Assembly: GCA_963978905.1 (NCBI GenBank) | Contig: OZ022260.1 | Span: forward strand, 1,849,725-1,913,724 | Origin: Trichostrongylus colubriformis | Taxonomy: Eukaryota > Nematoda > Chromadorea > Rhabditida > Trichostrongylidae | Direction: 5' to 3' | DNA length: 64,000 nucleotides | In this document: positions 45,696 through 58,223 of the stretch, piece after piece | Layout: each line of letters starts with the position of its first letter | Position numbering within the stretch: position 1 is the first letter of the stretch | Program-made: the position numbers and the translations under genes | The notes under the pieces: model-generated | The model's input: the letters and a program-made list of their open reading frames with translations, nothing else | The model's database searches: none | What the model was told of the DNA's origin: nothing

Positions 45696-48600
45696 TCAGA
45701 AGCTCACCTTCACCCATCCTGCCAAGATTTCCTTAGACGGTTTTTCCAGACGATACGGTGGATAAGGGAAACCGTCCTTGTTGTAAATTTGCCTTTTCTT
45801 TATATGCTTCGCGATTAAGAGGGCCGATATGCACAGAAGCAGCAGTAGGATAAGAAGAACCAGCAGGGCGATGATGATGTACATTTTATAGTTCTCTATT
45901 CCTGTAAAAACGGTAATCAGAAGTCGATCGCAGGGGTAAAGGTTTATTTCGAAGGCGGTGGACATGTCAGGCGATCTCCAAGCTGATGGACGTGTCGGCT
46001 CCAGCATTCATTAGTTAGTGAAAAAAACGAGAAAGGGTTATGGGGGTTCATCTGTGCCAAATTTTGTTGATGTGCTCTTTGCCTTCTGGAGAGTAGGCAC
46101 CGACTGGGGTCAGCACCGCTCCGCCCACCACTGTGAAGGTGGCCATACGTGCCCACCGCTTTTGACCTGAGCACATGTAGCAGTACATGTGGAGGATAAA
46201 ATAGGATAAAGTTTTTGGCTTTAATCGATCCCTTCCTGGGATGCGCCGCACATACTAGTTCCACTCAGATTCGTGGTGGCTGGTGATTGAGATGAAGCCT
46301 ATACAATGACGAGCGAAGGCCAGCCCATGTACAAATTAGTGCTTTTATCCTCCCAGACGAGTCTGGTGCAAATTCACCGACCCCAGGAGGATGGAAGGCT
46401 TGGTCGCCGTGGGCAGGCGTTTATGCAAGATTCGATCCCCGCATCATGAGAGTAGGGTGAGCGCCACCTGTCACTACATCACCTCTGCCCATACATGTTA
46501 AGAACTCACGATCAAATATCGAGGAAGAGTCGGTGTATTCGATACGCGTGTGATGTTTTCCATGAGCTAGCTTGTACAGAGTTAACACTTGTTGTTTCTT
46601 CATTCCCATTCTTGGATTGTTCGTGATGTCCACTTTGATATCGTCCGGAGATTCAAGTTTATTCAGACGGGGAAAACTCAACGATTTCAGACGAGCGTTA
46701 CCGGTGACATGAATAGCAGGTCCTGGAATGGGGACGTTAATACTTTGCAGTGTTCGCCTTTCCTTTTTTAGAGTTAAGAGCACATTTTGCGATAAAGACT
46801 GGTCTACTTACCTTCGTTGGACAGTAGATCCTCGGGTAACTATACATATTGCACCTTTTTTACGCCACCACGGCGCTATACACGCTCCAACTAAGGCAAG
46901 CCACGCCCACTTGAGCTCTCTGCTGGCCAACCGAGCTAAAGGGGCGAGGCTAGGTTAGCACCGTGATAGCGTATCATGACACCGTGAAAAGGGTGCAACG
47001 AGCATAGTTGCTTAAAGGCACCAGTAGGGGTTAGGGACAATTGAGATCTGGGAGTACATGTTCTCTGAAAACGAACATTCTACTTCAGAAGCGGTCATTT
47101 ATGGCGAAAATCGCATTTAAAAAACGCGGCTTAGGGTCTTATGGCGACCCCGCAGCTGGGCATGCCGTTATGCGGTTATGCGGCGGTTATGCGGAGGGGG
47201 GGGGAGTCGCCGTGGAGGGGCGTGACAACGATAGCGGCCGGTTGGTACAGACTTTGGCCTTTCTTCAGTCCACTCCGGCTAGTGACGCAGAGGACGAGAG
47301 AGAGAGAAGGGGGATTTCCGGGTTAGTATTTCTCGGTTTTTTCGCCGTTTTATGTCGTTCTTTCTCTACTGATACATTGCAGCACCTCTACTTTCGTAGT
47401 CCTCCAATGTGCCAAATTTACCCCTCCCGATGTCTTTAAGGATCTACTGCCCCAAAGTGGTAAGTCGACAAATCTGATTACCGCAGTTACCTCCGAAACA
47501 TTTTGTTCCAGGCTGAGCTGTGGAAAGAAAATTTTCCGTGACGCACCTTTTTCAGATGTGACCTCCTTCAAATTAGCCATGGAAAAATCGCCCAGCGACT
47601 TTGTGTTCTTGATTTCTAACGTGCCACGGATCTTCGTAACGGAATCCAGATTATCAATCCGAGAAGGTCGCCCTGTAAAGGAATAACTACACATTGATAT
47701 CTGCTTCTGATCGCAGTCTATGGTGGACAGCGACAAGCTACGTTGTTAAGGTACACATGGTTATGACTGAAGAAAAATCTGCTCTGATGAAATGAGTTCC
47801 CATGTTGGTTCCCGGATGAAATTACTGTCTAGAGTTCCCCATTAGAGCGTTTAGCGCGATTTGGGATATCGATCAGGCGATATAGGCGATTGGGAGATTC
47901 ACGCGTAAAAAATCAGGCGATTCAGGCGGAAAGGGTAAGATACGCATCGATCAGGTGGATGATACGCTTTGATGGCGTAATTTGCTTAATCGATATGCAT
48001 TCCTTTCGCCTGAATCGCGAACAGTGAACAATGCCCATAGCGTGGGTATAAGAGTGACTTTGCAAGTGCTGCTGCTTTATGAGCGGGAGCACCCATTACG
48101 GTACTGATGTACTCCCCAAAAAGGCAAAGAAACATCCGAGAAACCACTGGCCCTATTAGAGACCAAAAGTAATCTCATGGAGGAGAAGGGAAGTAAACGG
48201 GTAGTGACCCTTTAACGCCCTTTCCTGATATCCCTTCCTTGTTCTGTGGATGGAGAAACCCACTTCTCAGACTACGAATAATCAGACTTCCATTGATTTC
48301 CTTGCATCCATACATCATATCAAGGTACACATCATCAACACGGCCACCTTCACAGATCGTATCTGAAAGACACCGAGTGACAAGAGCATCCACTGAATAA
48401 CGATATGGTCCAAAATGTTTTGCTATCAAAATTTAGGAATGCCACGCAGTCCCAGACAGTTTCTAAATTGGAACAACTGCAAATTTCTCTCCCTTTGTGT
48501 TGATTACATTCCATCCTAGAAATGAAACGGTATGCCACTAGATGCTGAAAACGGTGAGAAATGTTATATCTCCGCCCCTTTGATAGTACACCCCCCCCTT

Positions 48601-51600
48601 AGCCGATGGTTGACAAATAGGGGTGCTTACCACGAACACGTAAGGATGTATTTCTGAAAGTGGACAGGGCACAAGTGATAAAGCCAAACGATTGATCAAC
48701 CCAGTTTAAAGATGGACAACTCCTTGGTCTCTTTTGACTATCTACTATTCGCCTCAATGGTGCACCAAGATCGTCTTGTGATTGCACCATTTCCCCATGA
48801 CCAATAACACCATTTTGAGGTACCATCCCCCCTTACTTTATGGTGTTTATCAGGAATACACCGCGAAATATTTACTCACAACAATCAGTAGACTGAACTA
48901 TGCTTAGTCGAGGAAACTTCTTTTTCAAACGAAGTGGTTCTTTGATGCAAAGTCTCGGGTTTTTGAAGATTTCTGCAACAGCCGACGATAATTTGAGCGC
49001 AAACACATTTGAAAGATAAATTTGAATGGGGAAGAATCAAGCGTGGATTAGGCACTAGTCGCAAGGATACCTGGTCAGCAATTTTGGTGAGCAATTTTCT
49101 GTAGTGATAAAGAGTGATATATGGTGGTATTAGATATTAGAGGTAGCTGACCTCACCGGAACGCGGCAATTTCAAGCCGCGTTCATATTTTGCGCCGGCA
49201 GGACGTGGCTGCGTTCACTGGAGTCGCGTCGCTCATTTAGCGTTTAGCACGCAGGTTCCGACCCCAATGTTACGTCATAAAATCTGTGCTGACGACTACT
49301 CGATAGGCCCTCACCAAGTACAACTTCTCCCAAACTATAACTTCTTTTAAGATTCCTGAACTACGCGAAACAGTTGCGGGAAGAAGGACGACCATTCAAG
49401 TTCCCCCGTCGTTCAAATAGACCGCACACTGCTTGCACCACATTTTCCGCTACATCCACTTCTAAATATTTGTGAAGCAGTATTGCTTACCATATGAGCA
49501 CGTCTTCTCGATGAGTGTGAACGTTGCGATGTCTTCGAGGAAGTCGACATTAGTGAGAATGGTGTTGACGATTTGTAGACAACCGACCAGCTCTACCGCG
49601 GTCACCTTAGACGAACGCTCAACATTAGAAATGGTTCTGCTGACGAGAATCGTGCCGTACACCTTCTTACATCCTTCCAGAACTGCAGTTGTTTTGAACT
49701 CTAGTGGCAAGCCACACTCTGCAACAGTTTCCTGTGTTTTGAACCGGAAATCAAACTCATTATAGGTACAGGGTGCGGCAAAATTACCCGTGCACTAAAA
49801 ATTCAATGGCATTTTGAAATCCAACTTCGCAGATCAACCAGCTATCAAAATCATCCACTACAAGCATGATAATTCAAAGCATGCTAACAGTTTTCAGAAT
49901 GATCGCTTTCAGTCTCCACACAGTCCTTCAAACGTTCGACAAATGCTTCGCATGTGGCACGCGGGTACGGTTCATCAGTTTCGCCCCAGGATTACTCTTC
50001 AGCACTTCTTTCGCTTCTAGAAGCGCTTCTTCAAGAGAGTCCAATTTTGGATATCTGGTAGAGCAAACCTTTTTTCTCTAAGATGGCCCACACAGAGTAA
50101 TCCACCGGGTTAAGGGAGAATCGGAGGGCCATTCGTCGTCTGTGATGAAGTCAGGCAGCTGCTCGGCGCACCAGTCCTCGACCACCTCCGCTTTGTGTGC
50201 TGGAGTAGAATCTTGTTGAAAGCACAATAGGCTTCCCCGAGATGGGAATCGGCCTGTGGCTTGAGATATGTGTCCAGGATATCCTTGCAAACCGTTGCGT
50301 CGATATTCACGCCAGCTTCGTTGAAAACAGTGGATTTTTCCTCTCATTTCGGGAGTTGGAGTGGATTCAAAGTGGAATATTTTCATCCCTAAAGACGATG
50401 TCTCGAGCGCGTGCCACCGTGAATCTTGCAGCTACCTTTTGCATCTTCCCAATCTCCTTTCTCATAGTGCCCGTCAGGAGTTGGCATTTCTGCGGACGAC
50501 AAGAGAACTTCTCAAGCTTCTCCTTGACTATTCTCCTTACTGTCTTTTCGCTTATTTCCATGTCTTTTGCCACGTGACACATCGATCTCCTGTTCTTTTG
50601 AATGTTTTCTCTCAGGAGTCTCAAATGTTACTGGTTCACAGCTGTCGTGGGACGCCCTCTTCCTTTTCTATCCTCTACGGTCATCAATTACTCACAGCGT
50701 TTTACTTTATCCTGAACCGTCTTCGGGCACGGAAAGGATCTCCGCAATATCTCTCGTTTGCTTGCCAACCCTATGAAGTTTGGTAATAGCACTTCGTACT
50801 TCGGTATGCCGCACCATTTTATACAAGTACGTATAGTCCCACAATTTTCGCTCGACCTATATTAGGCAAGTGGAGCGAGGAAATTTCTAAGAAAATTTTT
50901 AAAAAATTAAAAATGTTTAGGTGCACGGGCAATTTTGCTGCACCCTGTATGGTGCTTCAATTCATCAGCAATTCGCTTCCCAGTCCTTCATTTCGATTTG
51001 TCGATGGACAGCCTCTCACCGTTGGTGTAGTCAGCGGCTGTAGGTAAAAGCCAAAAAGATGGTGTTTGAACGAAAAATGACAGGATGAGCGCGTTTAATA
51101 GGGCATCAGTCTCCTCCCCCCTAAACTCGGATACTATCCAATGACTGCATCAAGATGACTCTTTTCGAGCTACTTCCTTGGCAGGTGTGTGCCGTTACGC
51201 CTAAAAATCGCGCAGCCGCCCGGCGAAAGCAGCGCGGCGAGTGCAAGTTGTTGTATCGGTGATATCTTCATACTTGTCACGCCCCTACACAACCCTACTG
51301 CGTTCTGCCCACAATCGGGAGCCGCTGTCATTTAGATCAAGGTATGCACTTGTGTAACGTGTTTTTAATAGTCGACGCTCTTCTTTCCTACTGAATGAGC
51401 TTACCATCGTGACCCATGAGCAAATCACTTTCTGGCACTCTCTGAACAGTACCCCTTACTGAACGCCAAAGTCCGCGCACCGCATCAAAGTTCACTTTCA
51501 GCGTCGTTTTTAGCGCACGGTACATACCAATGTAGCTATCATCTTATCGGAACCGAAGGTTTCACAAGAAGAACTGAGAAGCAGTATTTCTTTGAAGGTA

Positions 51601-52837
51601 CCCTATGGTATCAGATTATGGCGTCCTGAGCGGAATTCCGCTTCGAATGCGGCAAGTCGTACTGACGGCGCACCGAGTGCGACACCGTAGCGCGATTTTT
51701 AGACGTGACGGTAAACACCCCTTCCTTGACTAATCCCTTGCTCGCACGCCATCGCTAGTCCATCTATCTTTATCAGCTTAGACTGCACACCCTAATCTCT
51801 GATTACTGTGCATTTCGGACGCACAATGTCCCAAGGAGACGCATTCATCGTTGGGGCAGGATTTGGTACCGCGGTGTCCAGTGCGATGCGTAACAGTTGG
51901 CATTGATGAGGTACACCCAAAATGAGGCACTGAACATTGTAATTACTCTGCGATCCAACCACATACACGACACACTTAGCTCGCAAGCAAAGTGCACGTC
52001 ACGGCCCAAAATCCTGTACCAATAATGCACAGCCACATAAGGGCCAATGGCCTCTGTACAGCCTTATATCCTCCCTGGCAATTAGCCTTTGTAGGCCATG
52101 GCACGTCGGTGGCTGAGCCTTTGTAGCAGCGTCATCATTGGGTAAGAAACATTTTTCTTTCAAATCCTATCCCCATCATCCCCTAACATCACCGTTGAGC
52201 GATTGGGTCGACCTCAGAGTATCAAGTAATGACTGATATGGTGGGTGTTGGCATACTGAAAAGCCCTTCGCTCAACTCCTCCGAAATCGATTGATCGATT
52301 CTGCTGCTGCAGCGCCCAGTTTGTAAGCAGCTCGTCAAATTTCACCTACAAACGATGCATGAGCCGTAGCGATATAAGATTTACCCACCGAATGTGCTCA
52401 CCGAATGCGTGGTATCTTTCTTCAGGATTACTCAACCTACACTTGACCGTGCTCCGGAAACTGTTACCCACTTTCTATGCTTCTCAGTAGTACTTTACAT
52501 AAATCGCCGATAAGAAGGGAGCAGCCGATCCGACCTGTCCGCCTCGGCCAAACAAACAACTCGCCATTACGCCCATCATGCCCGTTTCTACTGAGATTTT
52601 TGATGACCCATTTACCAAATAAGAAAGATTTATTCGGAGCGATTTGCTTACCTCCTGGTTCTTGCAAATCCAGTACAAACCATGGTACCGTTGTGTTGAT
52701 TTCTTTTATGGTTTTGTCCGACAAACGCCTGTTTCCACGAATTCTGATACTCTTCGCTCTGGACACGTGTGTCATGAAGGCATTACCGAACTTTATTGTT
52801 TGCAGCCTATCATTCTGCTGAACAATCAAAGCTGGCC
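45696..52837 (-). CDS. Receptor L-domain (irld-like) membrane protein, partial model
   Basis: Supported exons, 5' to 3' on the - strand: 52837-52652 (PALIVQQNDRLQTIKF, IRIRGNRRLSDKTI), 49731-49491 (CKKVYGTILVS, ELVGCLQIVNT, FLEDIATFTLIE), 48972-48880 (FKNPRLCIKE), 48422 to about 48200 (YGCKEINGSLIIRSL), 47717-47491 (IDNLDSVTKIRGTLEIKNT), 46722-46483 (IHVTGNARLKSLSFPRLNK, ITNNPRM), 45901-45696 (a run of about 20 Leu/Ile residues, then KKRQIYNKDGFPYPPYR and TGA). The repeating C..I.G.L.I and NP.L patterns are those of EGF/insulin-receptor L domains. The last two exons agree in phase. Others do not all join, so small exons are missing. The predicted product is a type I membrane protein with a short cytoplasmic tail and no kinase domain. 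Ligand unknown. The last exon may instead splice at GTGAGC just before the stop. Confidence 0.7.
46845..47005. repeat. MITE family C copy
   Basis: GCACCTTTTTTACGCCACCA at the left; CACCGTGAAAAGGGTGCAAC at the right. It lies in the L-domain gene intron, directly beside a family B MITE. Confidence 0.55.
47012..47439. repeat. MITE family B copy, well preserved
   Basis: TTAAAGGCACCAGTAGGGG at the left; the right end, in reverse complement, is TTAAAGACATCGGGAGGGG. Closely similar along its length to 4906-5318. It lies in the intron between L-domain exons 47717-47491 and 46722-46483. Confidence 0.7.
47868..48035. repeat. Palindromic repeat, second copy
   Basis: GGCGATTCAGGCGGAAAGGG, GATACGCATCGATCAGGTGG and, at the right, CGCCTGAATCGCGAACAG. 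It matches 2390-2510 in content and order. Confidence 0.5.
49172..49230. repeat. One-ended MITE family A fragment
   Basis: CCGCGTTCATATTTTGCGCC followed by GGCAGGACGTGGCTGCGTTC. No matching right end was found. Confidence 0.5.
49767..50949 (-). mobile_element. Tc1/mariner element, full length but decayed
   Basis: The ends are TACAGGGTGCGGCAAAATTA and, in reverse complement, TACAGGGTGCAGCAAAATTG, about 1.18 kb apart at TA. Transposase pieces on the - strand: helix-turn-helix region 50624-50367 (HVAKDMEISEKTVRRIVKEK) and catalytic part 50386-50078 (FQQDSTPAHKAEVVEDWC). The frames do not join, and the last catalytic-Asp region is disrupted, so it is inactive. It lies in the L-domain gene intron, ending 35 bp upstream of the acceptor of exon 49731-49491. 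Confidence 0.88.
51181..51721. repeat. MITE with GTTACGCCTAAAAATCGCGC ends
   Basis: GCCGTTACGCCTAAAAATCG at the left and CGATTTTTAGACGTGACGG at the right form the terminal repeats. About 540 bp, in the L-domain gene intron. It resembles the end sequence of 16628-16874 (ACTTACGCCGGAAAATCGC). Confidence 0.55.
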
Positions 52838-52961
52838 CTGAAATGTTGAACCAATGATCTTTTCTTTTTATGAGGAAGCGTAAGAGCGGGCGACTGGAAT
52901 GTTCTACTTGACTAATTGATATGGCCTGCTGACTCTAGTGCTTGAATAATCATGGGCACCC

Positions 52962-53147
52962 TAGGCCGCGTCCATACTCCGTGGTGCCGGCGGCAAGGCG
53001 TGGCTGCGCGTCTCTGCGTCTCCGCCAACGCCATCCTCCCTCGTTGCCTGCGTCATCTGTACACCTCCCCCGTGCCACACTGCCTCGCTCTCTGTGAACG
53101 AAACCACGCCCCACCGGCGCTGACAAAAAGTATGGAAGCGGCTTCAC
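52962..53147. repeat. MITE family A copy
   Basis: GGCCGCGTCCATACTCCGTG to AAAAAGTATGGAAGCGGC, with family-A internal words. It lies just 5' of the first recognised L-domain exon. Confidence 0.7.
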
Positions 53148-53804
53148 CTCCAACCTCACCAGTCCCAAACATCTTTTGAAACAAAGCCAACATCACACAT
53201 TGGATTGTAGAAAATTTTTGAGAGATATGCCCTCACCGTTCCTACGCTCCCAACCCGCCTCTCTCCACATCCCCTGCGATCGACACTCCCCACCTGACGA
53301 ACGAACCCTCTGACCGCCCAAAAATCACTAGAAAGTGGATCCTTGTCAATTCGCTGAAGGATCTTCTCGAGTAAGACCCTTACTCTTTCCTACTCAAAAT
53401 AAGACCCCTTCTCAGGAGGAGCCGATGCAGCACCACAGAGCCGCACCGGCCCCTTCTGCACCGACCGTTTGTGCCCTTTGTGTCCCCAATTGCCTTCCCG
53501 ATTTTCCCAGGTGCCTATCGTTTCTCTGGGCAGTCATGGTTGATTTCACTGCCACTACTCCTCCGAGGCTGGTGCAAGAGGAGCCTATGCGAAGTCGCGA
53601 TACCGTATCAGCCCTTTTTGAGCCACACGTCATTTCGAATAAGAGAAGCCGCTGGAACCATACACAGAACGTCATTACCGTCATTTTCAAGTTAATTCTC
53701 CTTCGAGGCGGCAACGAGAAGCAGTAAGCGGGAGAAACGAGGACTACGGAGGGAGCAATGAATTATTAATGGGCTGATATTCTCGAAGCGCATTACGAAC
53801 CTTT

Positions 53805-54085
53805 ACATGTGGGTTCCAAACGTTCCATGGTGGCCAAATCCAGAACCGTCAACGATGATAACTGCACGCGAATACACATATGCAGCACTGGGGCTTTCAC
53901 GAAGCTGTAGAATTCCGACGCAGTCATGCCTTGTGCCGGAAGGATTTCCGGTTTCAGCAGCTTCAATACTTTCGGGCTTGGACAACTTCTCGCAAAGGCA
54001 GCAATATCTGCTTTTGTTTTGATATCGAACTTCGTGTTGTCACATTCTGGAAAATACTCATCAATAATTTCAAGACAGATAACCT
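53805..54085 (-). CDS. Candidate exon, unknown family
   Basis: A frame without stops on the - strand reads FDIKTKADIAAFARSCPSPK, PEILPAQGMTASEFYSF and VLDLATMERLEPTCK. It may be an upstream exon of the L-domain gene, but I do not recognise the sequence and could not fix either splice site well. Confidence 0.25.
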
Positions 54086-54119
54086 GCTCGAACCAAGCTG
54101 CTCACGCCCACTCGTCCAC

Positions 54120-54485
54120 GGGAAAAATGTATTTGCCTAATAAGGACCGCATGCAAAGTTTTATGCAAGAAAAGTGAGAATTCGGTCATGATACAGCTCC
54201 TCAAATTCTCGGTCGGGTGAGCGGGGTCTCGAAGTAAAAGCCCCGTTCCTTCATTCGCCGCGGTTGGGAGCGGAGAGTGGGACTGTTTACGTGACTTCCT
54301 GTTCCCACAACGTGTCTCCGACCGCGGCCGACGACGGGGTGGGCACTTGTTCGGTGGCCCCGCCCTCCCTGCCGAGACTTTGTGGTGCTGTATTTTGGCC
54401 GGATTCCCATTTTTCGCGTGAAACTTTGCATGCGGCCCTAGTTAAGCAAATACAACATAAATATATGGGTAACAAAGAAACTCAA
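54120..54485. repeat. MITE family D copy
   Basis: TGTATTTGCCTAATAAGG, CCGCATGCAAAGTTT at the left; the inverse AAACTTTGCATGCGGCCC, AAGCAAATACAACATAAATA at the right. Confidence 0.7.
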
Positions 54486-54606
54486 TTCTCAGTGGACGAT
54501 TCCTCCAAGCAAGTGGGCGTGAATAGCATGAATTGAACTTGATAAAACGCCGCTATAGACCAGGGTGATGCCTGGATGGTTAGCCCAGGATCTAATTCTC
54601 AAGCAG

Positions 54607-55127
54607 TTAAAGACATTTCAGGATTAGGGGAACAATGCAGTTCTTTCACATGACCTAATAGTTCCCCAAACGGGCAGAGAGGCTGTGCACATATCGAAGC
54701 ACGATGATGCGTCATCGCAGCGCGCGGAGCTCTTGAAGCCAGCTCGGCCGCACCCGGAGCTCGGGCGCGCCCATTTCAAACATGATTGCTGGCAATGACG
54801 GTGGCAATGATGGCAACAATGTAGCAAATAAGGCCTACGATTTGTGTGATAATATAAGATAAGGAAGAGATGCCAATGATAAAGGAGACATTGACATGCG
54901 GAAACAGGTGATAACCTAGAGTTCCTTCTGATACCAGCCAGCGGAAACTGATTCAAGGGCTCGTTTTCACGCGGTATCTCGTCCAAGGTCAAATGACAGG
55001 AGATCTCACTTTTGCCCTTTTCGAGGACTTTTTTCGAATTGTTCTTTGTCGGCGTATTACTCGGCCTCTCGGATTTCATGGTTTAGCGCTTTAACCCACT
55101 CAGAGTAATCCCGGAATGTGCCTTTAA
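54607..55127. repeat. TTAA-flanked MITE (family B-like ends, different body)
   Basis: TTAAAGACATTTCAGGATTA at the left; the right end in reverse complement is TTAAAGGCACATTCCGGGAT. About 521 bp. A fragment of the same body is at 29560-29800. Confidence 0.65.
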
Positions 55128-55827
55128 GTAGACCAATCGATTATCATGAGGTGTGCTATGGTGGCGATGTACTCTGCTGCTCTACCTATTACCCCTCGCA
55201 AGTTATGGAAGCATCTATTACATTCTCGTAGCGTACTCTATACTTCGTAAAAGGTGCTTAGATCTCAGAAGGGAAGATTCTGGGCGTGTGTCGGGAGGTA
55301 GCGATTGCGGGGACCACAGCTACAGCGACACGTAGGACATTTACAGTGTGAGAGGCACTGGGTGGAGAAGTCGTTCACATTTGAATGCCCCCCAGCTGCC
55401 CCGTGTTCTTTTGGGTAGGTGAAAAAAAGTTCGCCTTAGAGCTTCGCTGATCGATATTTAGTGTGCCTATATTCCCGGAGCAGCTCGTGGGCAGACACAT
55501 ACCTTCAGAGGGACATAGTTAAAAGGCTTCAGTGTGAGCATCCCATCCCAGACATAGCCGAGGTAATTAGCAAGTATCGCAACCATTACATCATAACCGG
55601 GTGGGCAGTACGACACTTTATATGAATCAGGTCACCGAAGAATGCGGCGGTCCTGCCCTTAGGTGCGCGGCCAATTCGATACGGCACCAGCAAGGCATTC
55701 GAGGCGCGCGGTGACTAGTTGAAACGTCTTGATATACTAACCCACCCATATCCTATGCTCTATAAAGGAAATTGGCGTCAATACGCACACATCACCTCTT
55801 CTGAAGTGATGGACAGTGCCAAAAGCA

Positions 55828-56275
55828 ATTTTTTCAAATGCATGTTTCTAAACGTATTTCTCGGTTGACTCCATTTCAGGAGAGAGATGACGAGGTTTTC
55901 GGCAAGCTATTTGACCGCCACTGTGCAGCTGGCTGTTTTCTTGCTTTGGCGGACAGAAGAACCAACAGCTGTGATGTGCGTGTATATACAGAAGCATAGT
56001 GACTCACTTACATGCGCCTTCGTTTATTCCTTACTCTAGAGTAGTTTGCGCTTATGAAATATTGTCTTTAGCTTCTTTCACTAATCCTTTCAATAGTTTG
56101 AACGCTTGTGAGACAATTTTCTCATTGCTTCGTTTGCTTCGTTGCTTTTCTTTGCTTCGTTTAATTACCCAAGTTTGAGGTAAACGATTGTGCTCCCTAT
56201 GGTGTACTGTATAAATATCAACCCGCGTGGCTTGGTAAAAAGACAATCTCACTAAACACAAAGGCAATATATGGT
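55828..56275 (+). repeat. Left direct repeat flanking the gag-like unit
   Basis: Similar over most of its length to 63038-63322, in the same orientation. Shared words: GTTTCTAAACGTATTTCTC, GATGACGAGGTT.TCGGCA, TTGAACGCTTGTG, GTGTACTGTA, GGTAAAAAGAC. The left copy carries an extra block of about 120 bp. It could be a diverged LTR. TG..CA ends are not clear. Confidence 0.5.
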
Positions 56276-58223
56276 GCATCGACGATTTCGCAAGAGCTGG
56301 TACGATTTGAAATTAGTTCGGAATAGACTAAAAGATGCTTATTTTCTTTGGCACAGTATTTTGAGTAACTCCTTTTACACTTTCTGTCCTTTTTTCTTTA
56401 TTGAGTTCCACGTTGGGCCTGACGGCGTTAAGGTCTCAGAAGGTGCGGTTAGCTAGATACTGCAACAATTTAGAGCGGGCTATCGATGACGAGAGCGCCG
56501 TAGCATTAACTCTCCTCCTAAACATGGACTGATCCCAGCGCCTCCACTCTTTGGCATTAAAACTTAATTCTCATTCTCAACTAGTTCACCCTGCTCTAGA
56601 TAGGTTCACCGCCGCTGTTGGCTCAGTGCTTGTTCACTTAATGACGAGCATCAGTCGCAGGTGCACAGTACACTGACAGAATACATGCACTTCTTGATCG
56701 CGCTCACACAATGGCCATTGAAATAGAAAGCAATCGCCTGAGCATTTCAAACATGCGCAAACTGTAATAACTCCGAGTGCGCCAGATTTCAAACAACATA
56801 ATGGGTAAAAAAGAATCGCAAAATGCGAACTACCAGCCATTCCTGTTACATCTTGTAGTGGGAATATGGGATTTTCATAACTTCTGGACCCTATTTTGTG
56901 CTAACGTACATAAGCAACTTGACTAATCTACAAAAAATCCATTACTCATTGAGGCACTACGAGGGAACGTGTAAGAAATTACCCTCGATTTCCCATTTCT
57001 GAGGCGAATTACGAAAACGCTCTCAAATTTTCACATGCGAAATACGGCAATGAAACAAAATTCATAGCAAGCCTCCAACATCGTTAGGAGAGTGCGATGT
57101 CCCGAGATAATAGGATTCCAGCGAAGCGGCGACCTGTGGAATTCGTGATGCCGATAGTGACCCCACTTGAAGAAAAGAGTGTACAACTTCAAGGTTCATT
57201 CCTAGTTTAAAAATTTCTCTCTAAGTTCTCTTCTGACCTTCAAAGAAAGGTATTTCAGCAGCGCGTTGGTGTCGGGTTGCAAGAAGATGCCTGGACTATC
57301 CGGAATATTATATTCAATCTTGACAGGTTAATAACAACCGAAGAGCGGATAAATGAAATGATAACTGAGCAAAGTGTCACTGAAATACAGGAAAATTCGC
57401 GTAGTAGTGAGCGACCGAGAAACAAGGATGAGCCTCTTCTCATAGATTGCGGAGCCATCGAAAGCGCGCTGTCCGACCAACTGCAACTTCTGGATGGTCT
57501 CCGTTCGACTTCACAAGAGCTTCGCACGGCCCACGAAGAGGAAGAGAAAGAGGAGAGAATGTCCTTCGAGGCCGAAATCAGACTAGATTCAGAGTCTTCA
57601 AAATATGGTGAAGGACGTACTCGAAACATTTGAACGTCACCCATTCACTCACTCGACAAGAAGTAACTTTACTCAGAACAAAGGTGATATCAGTGAAGAA
57701 AATGCGGAGTTCAGTGGAGGAACCCCAAACTGACGAGAAAAAAACAGAGAAAATACATCCGAAGAATAACAATCAACAATGGAGACGATACCAGCTCATG
57801 ACGTAGCTGTAGACCAGGGAACCGAGAAGGTACCGACCGTTTCGTCTCCCTCTCGCGAAGATGAGCTGAGTGAATGAGGAATTGCGGCGGCTGCGACGGG
57901 AACATATCAGACTGACAGTTATCATCTCGGAGCTCATGCAGCAACCAATCTGCCTACCCCGTAACTTCCAGCATGGAGTCAACAACCGAGAGGAAGAAAG
58001 ATTCATGCGCTGTGCGTTTTGCAGTGCAGCAGGTGATCACTATTCCGACTCATGCACTGTGGTGAAGACGGTAGAAGACAGACGGCGAGCCCTGAGCAAA
58101 ATAGAAAAGTGCGAACGCTGTCTGGAATATTGTATGAGGACTAGTTGTTGTTCCAAGTTCTAGACGCGATGTTACCATTGTCGAGAGCTCAATCATCACT
58201 CTGCGATCTGCGAACTTCCTGAT

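Noticed and set aside
51792..52036. Overlapping - strand frames with Cys residues near 51.8-52.0 kb
   Set aside because: Considered as a missing L-domain exon; it lacks the C..I.G.L.I pattern and clear splice sites.
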